A stretch of 64,000 bases of DNA, taken from positions 1 through 64,000 of the forward strand of contig JAODAQ010000004.1 in assembly GCA_025463515.1 (NCBI GenBank), read 5' to 3'. Origin of the DNA: Rhodoglobus sp. (GTDB lineage: Bacteria; Actinomycetota; Actinomycetes; Actinomycetales; Microbacteriaceae). The number at the start of each line of letters is the position of its first letter. Position 1 is the stretch's first letter. The notes beneath the pieces are model-generated. The model was not told where the DNA came from, did not search any database, and was given only the letters and a program-made list of their open reading frames with translations. This document shows, piece after piece, positions 34,749-42,146 of the stretch. A program made the translations under genes and the position numbers.

Positions 34749-36263
34749 ATGATCCCCTTCATCCCCGACCCCACCCTCGTGATCGTGATCGTGGGCGTGC
34801 TCGTCGTCCTCCTCGTCGTCGTGATCGTCCTGCTCAGCGGCATCAAGGTCGCCAAGCCCGACGAGGCGATCATCGTCACGTCGCGGCAGAAGCCGCTCAA
34901 GACCGGCCAGGTCGAGACGGAGAACGCCGGGCAGCGCGTGGTCTTCGGGTCTCGCGTCTTCGTCAAGCCGATCGTCGAGGCCTACTTCAAGCTCAGCCTC
35001 CGCAGCCGCCAGCTCAACGTGCAGGCGACCGCGCAGACCAAGGACGCGATCACGATCCGCGTCAACGCGGTAGCGGTCGTGAAGGTCGGCGGCTCGGAGT
35101 CCATGGTGCGCGCCGCCGCCCAGCGCTTCCTCAACCAGCAGGACCAGATCGAGACCTCCACGGAGGAGGTGCTGAGCGGCTCGGTCCGCTCGATCGTCGG
35201 CCAGCTCACCGTGACCGAGATCATCACCAACCGCTCTGCGCTGCAGGGCCAGGTGCTCGAGGCGGTGCGCGAGTCGCTCGACGTGCAGGGCCTCACCATC
35301 GACACCCTCCAGATCAAGGAGATCGACGACGACAACGGCTACATCAAAGACCTCGGTCGCGCCGAGGCCGCGCGCGTGAAGCAGGTCGCCGAGATCGCCG
35401 AGTCCGTCTCCCGCCAGGCTTCTGAGGAGGCCCGCATCTCGGCCGACCAGGCGGTCGCCGAATCGCAGCGCAAGCTCGACCTGCGCAACGCCGAGATCCA
35501 GAAGGAGACCGACAAGGCCCGTGCCGAGGCTGCAGCGGCTGCTCCGCTGGCCGAGGCCATCGCGCAGCAGGAGGTCGTGGCCCAGCAGGAGCTCACGGCA
35601 GGCAAGCGCGTCGGTCTGCGCAAGCAGGAGCTCGATGCCGAGATCCGCGCGGTCGCCGACGCCGAGGCCTACGCCATGGAGAAGAAGGCCGAGGCGGATG
35701 CCGCGGCAGCCGTCGCCGCGGCCAACGCCGACCGCGACTCGCGCCGGTCGAGCGCAGAAGCCCTCGAGGCGGAGGGCCTCGCTGAGCGCAACCGCCGCCG
35801 CAGCGCGGCAGAGGCGCTCGAGGCGGAGGGCATTGCGGAGAAGAACCGCCGCATCGCCGCGGCGGACGCACTCACGGCCGAGGGCGAGGCGGAGGCCGCC
35901 TCGATCCGTGCCCGCGGCAACGCCGAGGCCGAGGCCACCCGTTCCAAGGCGGACGCGCTGGCGGCGGGAGCGGGCGACCTGCTGCGCCAGCAGGTGATCG
36001 CGCAGCTTCCGGATATCGTGCGCGCGGCATCCGAACCGCTCTCGGCCATCGGCAACATGACCGTCATCTCATCTGACGGCTCGGGCACCGAGCAGGTGGG
36101 CCAGAACGTCGCGTCGCAACTGACGACCGTGAACCAGATCCTCAAAGACCTGGTCGGCATCGACATCTCCGAGATCGTGACCGGCCGCGCGACGGGCACT
36201 GCCATCGGTGCCGCGGCGGCCGCACCCGCGAAGAAGGCGCAGACGCCGAAGCGGGTTGAGTAG
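34749..36263 (+). CDS. Flotillin-like SPFH domain protein
   Basis: A 504-residue membrane-anchored scaffold. One N-terminal membrane segment (residues 10-32) is followed by an SPFH domain (about 38-215) and a long Ala/Glu-rich coiled coil (about 215-420). In the coiled coil the unit RR-SAEALEAEGLAE-N occurs three times in a row (near residues 334-385) with diverging residues. The family organises membrane microdomains. The last two codons and the TAG stop lie in a GGTTGAGTAG repeat. No NfeD partner gene is adjacent. Confidence 0.9.
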   Translation: MIPFIPDPTLVIVIVGVLVVLLVVVIVLLSGIKVAKPDEAIIVTSRQKPLKTGQVETENAGQRVVFGSRVFVKPIVEAYFKLSLRSRQLNVQATAQTKDAITIRVNAVAVVKVGGSESMVRAAAQRFLNQQDQIETSTEEVLSGSVRSIVGQLTVTEIITNRSALQGQVLEAVRESLDVQGLTIDTLQIKEIDDDNGYIKDLGRAEAARVKQVAEIAESVSRQASEEARISADQAVAESQRKLDLRNAEIQKETDKARAEAAAAAPLAEAIAQQEVVAQQELTAGKRVGLRKQELDAEIRAVADAEAYAMEKKAEADAAAAVAAANADRDSRRSSAEALEAEGLAERNRRRSAAEALEAEGIAEKNRRIAAADALTAEGEAEAASIRARGNAEAEATRSKADALAAGAGDLLRQQVIAQLPDIVRAASEPLSAIGNMTVISSDGSGTEQVGQNVASQLTTVNQILKDLVGIDISEIVTGRATGTAIGAAAAAPAKKAQTPKRVE

Positions 36264-36343
36264 GCCGTCCTCGGCCGCATCGAAACCGGGGCGGATGACG
36301 TCCCGGGTTTCGATACACGCGCTTGAGCGCGTTACTCAACCCG
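36252..36343. repeat. GGGTTGAGTAG/ATCGAAACC palindrome
   Basis: CGGGTTGAGTA (36252-36262) pairs with TACTCAACCCG (36333-36343), and ATCGAAACC (36279-36287) with GGTTTCGAT (36306-36314). The left edge supplies the flotillin stop codon. Same family as 16035 and 18070, with different spacer sequences. Confidence 0.9.
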
Positions 36344-36353
36344 CCTGAGCAGC

Positions 36354-36464
36354 TCAGTCCTTGCGCTTGCTGGCTGCCTTGTCCTTCTTCTCGGCGCGCT
36401 TCTCCTTGAGAGATTTGCCCGCCGCGGTCTTTGCGGTGTTCTTCTTGGGCGACTTGTCTGCCAT
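36354..36464 (-). CDS. 36-residue lysine-rich protein
   Basis: A very small basic protein starting MADKSPKKNTAKTAAGKSLK and ending SKRKD, with 12 lysines. A near-perfect ribosome site GGAGGAACCT stands right before the ATG, which strongly supports translation in spite of the size. The composition recalls histone H1-like or ribosome-associated peptides. Downstream lies the palindrome at 36252, which could be its terminator. Function unknown. Confidence 0.75.
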   Translation of the reverse strand: MADKSPKKNTAKTAAGKSLKEKRAEKKDKAASKRKD

Positions 36465-36505
36465 AGGTTCCTCCTCGGAAGTATGCGGATGGTCCTGAGT
36501 CGAGG

Positions 36506-36868
36506 TTAGTCCCGACCGAGCAACTTCTCGATCTCTCGTCGTTCACGCTTCGTCGGCCGGCCAGCGCCGCGGTCTCGGCGGGGGAGCAGCGCGGTCTCCT
36601 CCGGAGTGGGCAGCGGCGGGCTGTTGTCCACGAAGGCCTCAGCGGCCACTGCGGCGCCCACCCGCTTCACGAGCGTCTCGCGCACCTCGAGGATGCGGTC
36701 GAACCCGGCAACCCGGATGCGGACCTCGTCGCCGACCTTCACCGGCTGCGCGGCCTTCGCCCGCTCGCCGTTGACCTTCACGTGGCCGGAGCGGCAGGCG
36801 GCAGTCGCCAGCGACCGCGTCTTGAACGCGCGCACCGACCACAGCCAGCTGTCCACCCGCACGGCCAT
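36506..36868 (-). CDS. RNA-binding S4 domain protein (Hsp15-like)
   Basis: A 120-residue protein whose first 60 residues form an S4 domain (VRVDSWLWSVRAFKTRSLATAA, shown in part). E. coli Hsp15 of this family rescues stalled 50S subunits carrying peptidyl-tRNA. The C-terminal tail is basic (RRDRGAGRPTKRERREIEK). The start at 36868 lies 2 nt after the stop of the upstream cell-wall gene, so both may be co-transcribed. Confidence 0.9.
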   Translation of the reverse strand: MAVRVDSWLWSVRAFKTRSLATAACRSGHVKVNGERAKAAQPVKVGDEVRIRVAGFDRILEVRETLVKRVGAAVAAEAFVDNSPPLPTPEETALLPRRDRGAGRPTKRERREIEKLLGRD

Positions 36869-36870
36869 CG

Positions 36871-37986
36871 TCAGTACCAGCCCACGTCTTCCGAGTGCGC
36901 CCAGGCGCTGCACGGGGTGTCGTACCGGGAGTAGATGTACGCGAGGCCCCAGTTCACCTGGGTCACGTAGTTCGTCCGCCAGTCGGCTCCCATGACAGCC
37001 ATCTTGCTCCCCGGCAGCGACTGCGGGATGCCGTAGGCCCCGCTCGACGAGTTGTAGGCGTTGGTCCGCCAGCCCGACTCGCGGTTCCACAGCCACAGCA
37101 GGCAGTCGGCCTGGCTGCCGCCCATGCCCGCTGCCGCGAGCTGGCCGAACGCGTACGAGCGCGCGGCCGCGACGTCGTTGACCTCGCCGCCGGGCACGAC
37201 GATCTCGCCGTCGTCATCCCCGCCGCCGCCGTTTCCGCCCGGGTCGTTCGACGCCTGCTGCCCCGCGCGGTACTGCTGCTCGAGCGCTGCGGTCGTGTTC
37301 TTGAGGGCCGCGAGCTGGTCGTACAACTGGGTGAGCCCGGCCTGCTGGGTGGCGACGGCGGCGTCCGCTGCCTGCGACGCGGCGAGCGCGGCAGCGGCCG
37401 TGGACTGCGCGGTGGCGGATGCCGCGGCGCGCGCCGTACGGGCGACCGCCGCCTGCGCGCTCAGCGCGGACGCCTGGTTGCGGTCGGAGTCAGCGCGCTG
37501 CACGGCGAGGTCGAGCCGCGCGCCCAGCCGGTCGAGGCTGCCGAGCCGCTCGAGGAGGTCGTCGGCCCGTTCGCCGGAGGACAGCAGGAGCGTGGTCGTG
37601 AGGTCCGTTCCGCCGGAGCGGTAGAGCGCCGCGGCGACCTGTGCCGCCCGGGAGGCGGACTGCGCGGCGAGGGCCTTCGCGCTGTCCGCGCGCGCCGAGA
37701 GCGACTGCGCCTCGCTCGTCGCCCGGGCGAGTGCTGCGCGCGCGGCGTCGGCCTCCGCGCCACGGGCGACGGCGGCGTCGCCGAGTCGGGCGGCATCGGC
37801 CTCGAGCCCGGCGAGCAGCGCGTCGATCCGCGCGATGGTCGACTCGGTCTTGGCCTGGTTGCCCCTGGCCGCCTCGACCTCGTCCCACGAGGGGTAGTCG
37901 TCGCGCGGGGCTGCGGTCGCGGGGGAGAGCACGGCGACCGCCATGACGAGCGCGAGCGCGCTCGACAGAACCCCGCGTAAGACCAT
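36871..37986 (-). CDS. Secreted coiled-coil protein with transglycosylase-like domain
   Basis: A 371-residue exported protein. A signal peptide (residues 1-25, ending SPATAAP) is followed by an Ala-rich coiled coil of about 210 residues resembling NlpC/P60-associated CwlO helices, a Gly/Asp linker (GGNGGGGDDDGE) and a C-terminal lysozyme-like domain with the likely catalytic Glu in LWNRESGW and the GAYGIPQSLPGSKM segment. It probably cleaves peptidoglycan at the cell surface. Confidence 0.85.
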   Translation of the reverse strand: MVLRGVLSSALALVMAVAVLSPATAAPRDDYPSWDEVEAARGNQAKTESTIARIDALLAGLEADAARLGDAAVARGAEADAARAALARATSEAQSLSARADSAKALAAQSASRAAQVAAALYRSGGTDLTTTLLLSSGERADDLLERLGSLDRLGARLDLAVQRADSDRNQASALSAQAAVARTARAAASATAQSTAAAALAASQAADAAVATQQAGLTQLYDQLAALKNTTAALEQQYRAGQQASNDPGGNGGGGDDDGEIVVPGGEVNDVAAARSYAFGQLAAAGMGGSQADCLLWLWNRESGWRTNAYNSSSGAYGIPQSLPGSKMAVMGADWRTNYVTQVNWGLAYIYSRYDTPCSAWAHSEDVGWY

Positions 37987-38038
37987 TGCTACAGGCTACG
38001 GCGTGCTGTGACGAAAGTGAACGGTGTGACTGGTGTGA

Positions 38039-38482
38039 CTAAGCGTCCGCGAGTTCGCGCTTCCAGGTCACGAGGCCGCGCACTGTTGAGCTGCGGTCCT
38101 CCGCGAGGAGCTCCATGGCGTCCTGGGGGACGAAGAAGTTGAGGGCCAGGAATCCGCGGACTCGTTCCGACTTGTCGGCCACGAGCGACCGCAGCACATC
38201 ACAGGGCGCCGACTCGTTGCGCGCGACGCACGCCCGCACGCCCTCGTCGGGGTCCCGCGCGAGCGCCTCGAAGACGTCCTCGGGGGTGTGGTAGCTGCTC
38301 GCCACGCTCTCGCGGATCTTCGGGTTGGCGTCGGCCGCGAGCAGCCTCAGCCGCTGGATCTTGCTCTCGGTGACCTCGGGCGCCGGATGCAGCGCCGCAG
38401 CCTGCTCGGATGTGAGCATGGCCGGGGCCATCGCCCTCATCTGGGCCCGTTGCGCGGGGGTGTTGAAGCGGATGCACGACAT
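38039..38482 (-). CDS. Small HEAT/LRV-like repeat protein
   Basis: A 147-residue helical protein with three or four about 24-residue units of the type NPKIRESVASSYHTPEDVFEALA, DEGVRACVARNESAPCDVLRSL and SERVRGFLALNFFVPQDAMELLA (shown in part), matching leucine-rich-repeat-variant/HEAT folds. It likely mediates protein binding. Three cysteines, none in an iron-sulfur spacing. Function unknown. Confidence 0.72.
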   Translation of the reverse strand: MSCIRFNTPAQRAQMRAMAPAMLTSEQAAALHPAPEVTESKIQRLRLLAADANPKIRESVASSYHTPEDVFEALARDPDEGVRACVARNESAPCDVLRSLVADKSERVRGFLALNFFVPQDAMELLAEDRSSTVRGLVTWKRELADA

Positions 38483-38500
38483 GCACCCACGCTACTTCGG

Positions 38501-39316
38501 TCAGGCGGTGACGGAGGCCTTACCCGCCCGGCGCGGCGGCCACGGCACGATCGGCGAGGTAGTGGCCTGGTAGTCGGCGTACTCCGGGTACTTCGACTTC
38601 GTGATGCTCTCGGTGAAGATCGTGGAGCCGACGAACAGTGCGGTGAGGAGCACGGCGCCGAGCACGGTCCACTGCAGTACGGAGCCTGCGGCGACCGCGC
38701 CGAAGAAGAAGAGCGCCCACCACTGCGCCTGCTCGAAGAAGAAGTTGGGGTGGCGCGAGAACTTCCACAGCCCGGACTGCAGGAAGCGCGGGCGGAACTC
38801 GGCGCCGCCGGCCTTCTTGGCCTTCTGGAAGTTCCACTGCTGCTGGTCGGAGACGGTCTCGCCCACGAGCAGGCCGAGGAAGATGACGGCGAGCACCGCG
38901 TCCAGCACTCCGAACGGCGTCGAGCGGTTCTCGAACGCGGTGAACGCGGGCAGCGCGATGAGCAGCAGGATCACGTTCTGGTACAGGGAGATGAAGAAGA
39001 AGTTGAACAGCTCGAACTGCCAGCGGTTCATCCGTGCCCGCAGGATCGGCCAGCGGTAGTCCTCGGTGCCGGTGTACCCGCCCTTGCGCGCGAAGTTGAA
39101 GGTCAGTCGCGCGGCCCACAGCGTCACGAGCACGGCCATGACGTTGAGGCGCGGGTCGGCGAGACCCGCGTACCCGGCGAACACCCACACGTACACGGCC
39201 GGCACTATCGACCAGATGCGGTCGACCCAGGAGTGGTCGTGGGTGATGAGGGAGGCGATCCACACGCCCAGCACGACGAGGGCGGCGAGGAGGATCACGG
39301 TCTGGAGCGCGTTCAT
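38501..39316 (-). CDS. DUF1295 membrane protein (steroid reductase/ICMT-like)
   Basis: A 271-residue protein with about six membrane segments. The C-terminal region SGLWKFSRHPNFFFEQAQWW carries the Arg-His-Pro-Asn motif shared with steroid 5-alpha reductases and isoprenylcysteine methyltransferases, and YPEYADYQ follows near the end. The reaction is not known for bacterial DUF1295 proteins; lipid modification is a fair guess. Confidence 0.87.
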   Translation of the reverse strand: MNALQTVILLAALVVLGVWIASLITHDHSWVDRIWSIVPAVYVWVFAGYAGLADPRLNVMAVLVTLWAARLTFNFARKGGYTGTEDYRWPILRARMNRWQFELFNFFFISLYQNVILLLIALPAFTAFENRSTPFGVLDAVLAVIFLGLLVGETVSDQQQWNFQKAKKAGGAEFRPRFLQSGLWKFSRHPNFFFEQAQWWALFFFGAVAAGSVLQWTVLGAVLLTALFVGSTIFTESITKSKYPEYADYQATTSPIVPWPPRRAGKASVTA

Positions 39317-39360
39317 AGGGGAATCCTATTCCCGTGGTGCGCTCGCTAGACTCGTCGATC

Positions 39361-39975
39361 GTGGAGCAACAGGCGGGCGAGGTGAGCAGCCGCATCCTCA
39401 CGGTGCCCAATGTCCTGAGCTTCATCCGGCTCGCTCTGGTGCCCGTCTTCCTGGTGCTCATCATCGCGGGCAAAGACGGCCTTGCCCTTCTTGTGCTCGT
39501 CGTCTCGAGCGTGAGCGACTACCTCGACGGCGTGATCGCGCGGCGCTTCCGGCAGATCTCGCGCCTCGGCCAGCTGCTCGATCCGGCTGCCGACCGGGCG
39601 TTCATCTTCGCCGCGCTCATCGGCCTCGCGGTGCGCGGGGTCATCCCGTGGTGGCTGTTCGCGGTCATCGTGGCGCGCGACCTGTTGCTCGTCGTGCTCG
39701 GCGTCGTGCTGGCCAATCACGGTTACGGCCCGCTGCCCGTGCACCACCTCGGCAAGGCCGGAACGCTGTGCCTCTTCTACGCGCTGCCGATCCTCATGAT
39801 CGGACAGGCGTTCCCGGATGCCACGGCGATCGCCAATCCCGTCGGCTGGGCGTTCGCGCTCTGGGGAGTCTTCCTGTACTGGTGGGGCGGAGTGATCTAC
39901 GCGACGCAAACGGTGCGGATGGTCAGAATTCTCCGGGACGAGGACCCCTCGCTATCGACTACTCTGGAACGCTAG
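39361..39975 (+). CDS. CDP-alcohol phosphatidyltransferase
   Basis: A 204-residue membrane enzyme of phospholipid synthesis (CDP-diacylglycerol plus glycerol 3-phosphate or another alcohol). The signature D-x2-DG-x2-AR-x8-G-x3-D-x3-D is complete: DYLDGVIARRFRQISRLGQL followed by LDPAADR. It corresponds in context to Rv1822 (pgsA2). GTG 39361 is preferred because TAGACT (39347-39352) lies 8 nt before it and no ribosome site serves the GTG at 39334, so translation is probably leaderless. Confidence 0.9.
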   Translation: MEQQAGEVSSRILTVPNVLSFIRLALVPVFLVLIIAGKDGLALLVLVVSSVSDYLDGVIARRFRQISRLGQLLDPAADRAFIFAALIGLAVRGVIPWWLFAVIVARDLLLVVLGVVLANHGYGPLPVHHLGKAGTLCLFYALPILMIGQAFPDATAIANPVGWAFALWGVFLYWWGGVIYATQTVRMVRILRDEDPSLSTTLER

Positions 39976-39986
39976 GGAGGGACACG

Positions 39987-40493
39987 ATGACCGAGTACGA
40001 CGAAGAGGGCCCCGCCGCCGATGGCGCAGCCCCCGAGGCATCCACCAGCGCCGAGGCCCCGCACCGGGACGACGCCACGGTCACCTATGGCGACGAGTTC
40101 GCCGCGCAGCTTGCTGCTCTCGACAGCGACGCCTCGCCCGAGGAGCTGGACGCGATCGCCGCTCTTCCCTCCGGCTCCGCCCTCCTGGTCGTCCGCCGCG
40201 GGCCCAATGTCGGTGCCCGCTTCCTCCTCGACGCAGACCTCACCACGGTGGGCCGCCACCCCGAGGCCGACATCTTCCTCGACGACGTGACGGTCTCGCG
40301 CCGCCACGCGGAGTTCCTCCGCCACGGCACGGCCTTCGAGGTCAAAGACCTCGGCTCGCTCAACGGCACCTACTTCGACGGCGTCCGCATCGACACCGCC
40401 CTCCTCAGTGACGGCGCGGAGGTGCAGGTCGGCAAGTTCCGCCTCACGTTCTACGCCTCGCGGCTCGACCTCGCCCACCTGGCCGGACGGTAG
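39987..40493 (+). CDS. garA: GarA/OdhI-type FHA domain protein
   Basis: A 168-residue regulator. The FHA domain (LTTVGRHPEADIFLDDVTVSRRHAEF region and DLGSLNGTYFDGV) is nearly identical to GarA of M. tuberculosis and OdhI of C. glutamicum, which bind and inhibit 2-oxoglutarate dehydrogenase and control glutamate enzymes unless phosphorylated in an N-terminal ETTS motif. Here that stretch reads DDATVTYGDEF (residues 28-38): the first Thr is Ala and only Thr31 aligns with a known site, with an extra Thr33. The start follows GGGAGGG, an excellent ribosome site. Confidence 0.93.
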   Translation: MTEYDEEGPAADGAAPEASTSAEAPHRDDATVTYGDEFAAQLAALDSDASPEELDAIAALPSGSALLVVRRGPNVGARFLLDADLTTVGRHPEADIFLDDVTVSRRHAEFLRHGTAFEVKDLGSLNGTYFDGVRIDTALLSDGAEVQVGKFRLTFYASRLDLAHLAGR

Positions 40494-41206
40494 TGGCGAG
40501 TGCTTCCTCCCAGGCCGGTGCTGCACCGGGGCGCGTGCCTGGGAGTCCCCCCCTACTCAGCATCGGCCAGGTGCTCGCGAAGCTGAACCCCGAGTTCCCC
40601 GATCTCACCCCCTCCAAGCTCCGGTTCCTGGAGGAGCGCCAGCTCGTCTCGCCCGCGCGCACCGAGTCCGGCTACCGCAAGTTCTCGTCCACGGACATGG
40701 ACCGGCTGCGCTTCGTGCTCACCATGCAGCGCGACCACTACCTGCCGCTCAAGGTCATCCGCGGGTACCTGGCGGAGATGGATGCGGGGCGCACGCCTGA
40801 GCTGCCCGGTGGCGGGGCTGCCGCGCCATCCATGCTGTCCTCTGAGCGCCGGTTCACCCGTGACGAGCTGATCCGCGAGGCCGGCGCCAACGCGATGCTC
40901 CTCGGGGACGCGATCTCCGCCTCGCTCGTCGTGCCCGCCGACCACTTCGGCGAGGACGTGCTGGCGGTGCTCAAGTCGCTGGTAGAGCTGCAGCGCTCGG
41001 GCATCGAGCCGCGGCACCTGCGCGGCTTCCGTGCCGCCGCCGAGCGCGAACTGGGGCTCATCGAGAACGCGCTCATGCCGGTCGCGCGCCGCAAGGATTC
41101 GTCGAGCCGCGCCCGCGCTGCCGAGATGGCGCGCGAGATCGCCGGCCAGCTCGAAATTGTGCGGAGCAGTCTCATCCGATCCGCCCTCACGCGGCTCGAT
41201 TCGTAG
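40493..41206 (+). CDS. ftsR: MerR-type regulator FtsR (Rv1828 type)
   Basis: A 237-residue MerR-like regulator with winged-helix segment LSIGQVLAKLNPEFPDLTPSKLRFLEERQL (shown in parts: residues 22-50) and a C-terminal effector-like domain. The GTG overlaps the GarA stop by one base. Homologues are Rv1828 and C. glutamicum FtsR (Cg1631), which activates ftsZ transcription. Regulation of division genes is inferred by homology; the mraZ-ftsI cluster lies 20 kb away in the same window. Confidence 0.88.
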   Translation: MASASSQAGAAPGRVPGSPPLLSIGQVLAKLNPEFPDLTPSKLRFLEERQLVSPARTESGYRKFSSTDMDRLRFVLTMQRDHYLPLKVIRGYLAEMDAGRTPELPGGGAAAPSMLSSERRFTRDELIREAGANAMLLGDAISASLVVPADHFGEDVLAVLKSLVELQRSGIEPRHLRGFRAAAERELGLIENALMPVARRKDSSSRARAAEMAREIAGQLEIVRSSLIRSALTRLDS

Positions 41207-41281
41207 TACCGTCGAATCCGACACGCCTGAGCGGTGTCGGCGATCATCGCGGTCGGGTGGGTACCGTGGAGTCAACGAACA

Positions 41282-41313
41282 TTAAGTGTCAACTTAAACC
41301 TGAAGGTTTGAGT
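41282..41313. promoter_or_regulatory. Two overlapping palindromes upstream of second merR
   Basis: TTAAGT-GTCA-ACTTAA (41282-41297) is a perfect palindrome, and it overlaps ACTTAAACCT-GA-AGGTTTGAGT (41292-41313), ten-base arms with one mismatch. They lie 31-62 nt before the ATG at 41344, in the 137-nt space between the two MerR genes. MerR-family sites commonly have this form, so one of the two regulators probably binds here. Confidence 0.6.
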
Positions 41314-41343
41314 GACGGGGCAAGTAAGTAAAAGGGGAAGAGC

Positions 41344-41892
41344 ATGCGAGATCTCAACCGTAGTGAGGAATCCCGCTACGATCTCGGTCTGCTTTTCACC
41401 GACGGGATGCCCGAGCTCGACGACGACGCGGGCTACCGCGGCGCGATCGCAGCGCGAGCGGCGGGCATCAGCTACCGCCAGCTCGACTACTGGGCCCGCA
41501 CGCAGCTCGTCGAGCCGACGGTGCGCGGCGCGGCAGGCTCCGGCTCGCAGCGCCTCTACGGCTTCCGCGACATCCTGGTCCTGAAGCTCGTCAAGCGGCT
41601 CCTCGACACCGGCATCTCGCTGCAGCAGATCCGGGTGGCTGTCAACCAGCTGCGCGAGTCGGGCATCAGCGACCTCGCCCAGACGACGCTCATGAGCGAC
41701 GGCGCCAGCGTGTACCTCTGCACCTCCAACGACGAGGTCATCGACCTCGTCAGCCGCGGCCAGGGCGTCTTCGGCATCGCCGTGGGCAAGGTCCTCCGCG
41801 AGGTCGAGCACGACCTCGTCGAGCTCGACTCCGTCAAGGGCGAAGACCCCATGGACGAGCTCGCCAAGCGCCGCGCGGTCCGCGCCTCCTAG
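41344..41892 (+). CDS. MerR-family regulator (Rv1830 type)
   Basis: A 182-residue MerR protein with an acidic N-terminal lead, a winged helix beginning AARAAGISYRQLDYWARTQL and the unusually long dimer region. It corresponds to Rv1830 next to Rv1828 in M. tuberculosis; the bifunctional-nuclease-like gene (Rv1829) that lies between them there is absent here. A good ribosome site AAAGGGGAAG precedes the ATG. Cell-division or envelope control is suspected for this family. Confidence 0.88.
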   Translation: MRDLNRSEESRYDLGLLFTDGMPELDDDAGYRGAIAARAAGISYRQLDYWARTQLVEPTVRGAAGSGSQRLYGFRDILVLKLVKRLLDTGISLQQIRVAVNQLRESGISDLAQTTLMSDGASVYLCTSNDEVIDLVSRGQGVFGIAVGKVLREVEHDLVELDSVKGEDPMDELAKRRAVRAS

Positions 41893-42146
41893 CCGTCGCA
41901 CCTCGTGCGGGTCGCGCTGGCCCGCGCGGCTGAGCGCGCTGTACATCGTTCGCGCCCCTTCCAACTCAGGAATGGATGTGGCGGCAGTTGCCCCTGAGGG
42001 TGGCGTGACTTCGTGCGACGCAGCAGACCCAGTAGTCACACAGGGTCCTGAGTTGAGGCGCCCCCGCGCCGCAGTCTGAGGCCGCCGACGCTGTCTGTAC
42101 CGTCACCGGCGACAACCCCGTTGGGGACGAGCTGGCCGACTTGCGG
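41893..42146. other. 254-nt convergent intergenic region with MITE-like structure
   Basis: No gene is visible. Inside are 10-bp inverted repeats CAACTCAGGA (41962-41971) and TCCTGAGTTG (42046-42055), flanked outside by a 7-bp direct repeat GCGCCCC (41952-41958 and 42058-42064). That is the layout of a small non-autonomous transposable element of about 99 bp with a target duplication, though in such GC-rich DNA the 7-mer could match by chance. Confidence 0.45.

Noticed and set aside
35690-35900. Regular DNA repeats in the flotillin gene that could suggest a CRISPR array
   Set aside because: The repeats are in frame, diverged and code for a coiled coil; there are no unique spacers or cas genes in the window.
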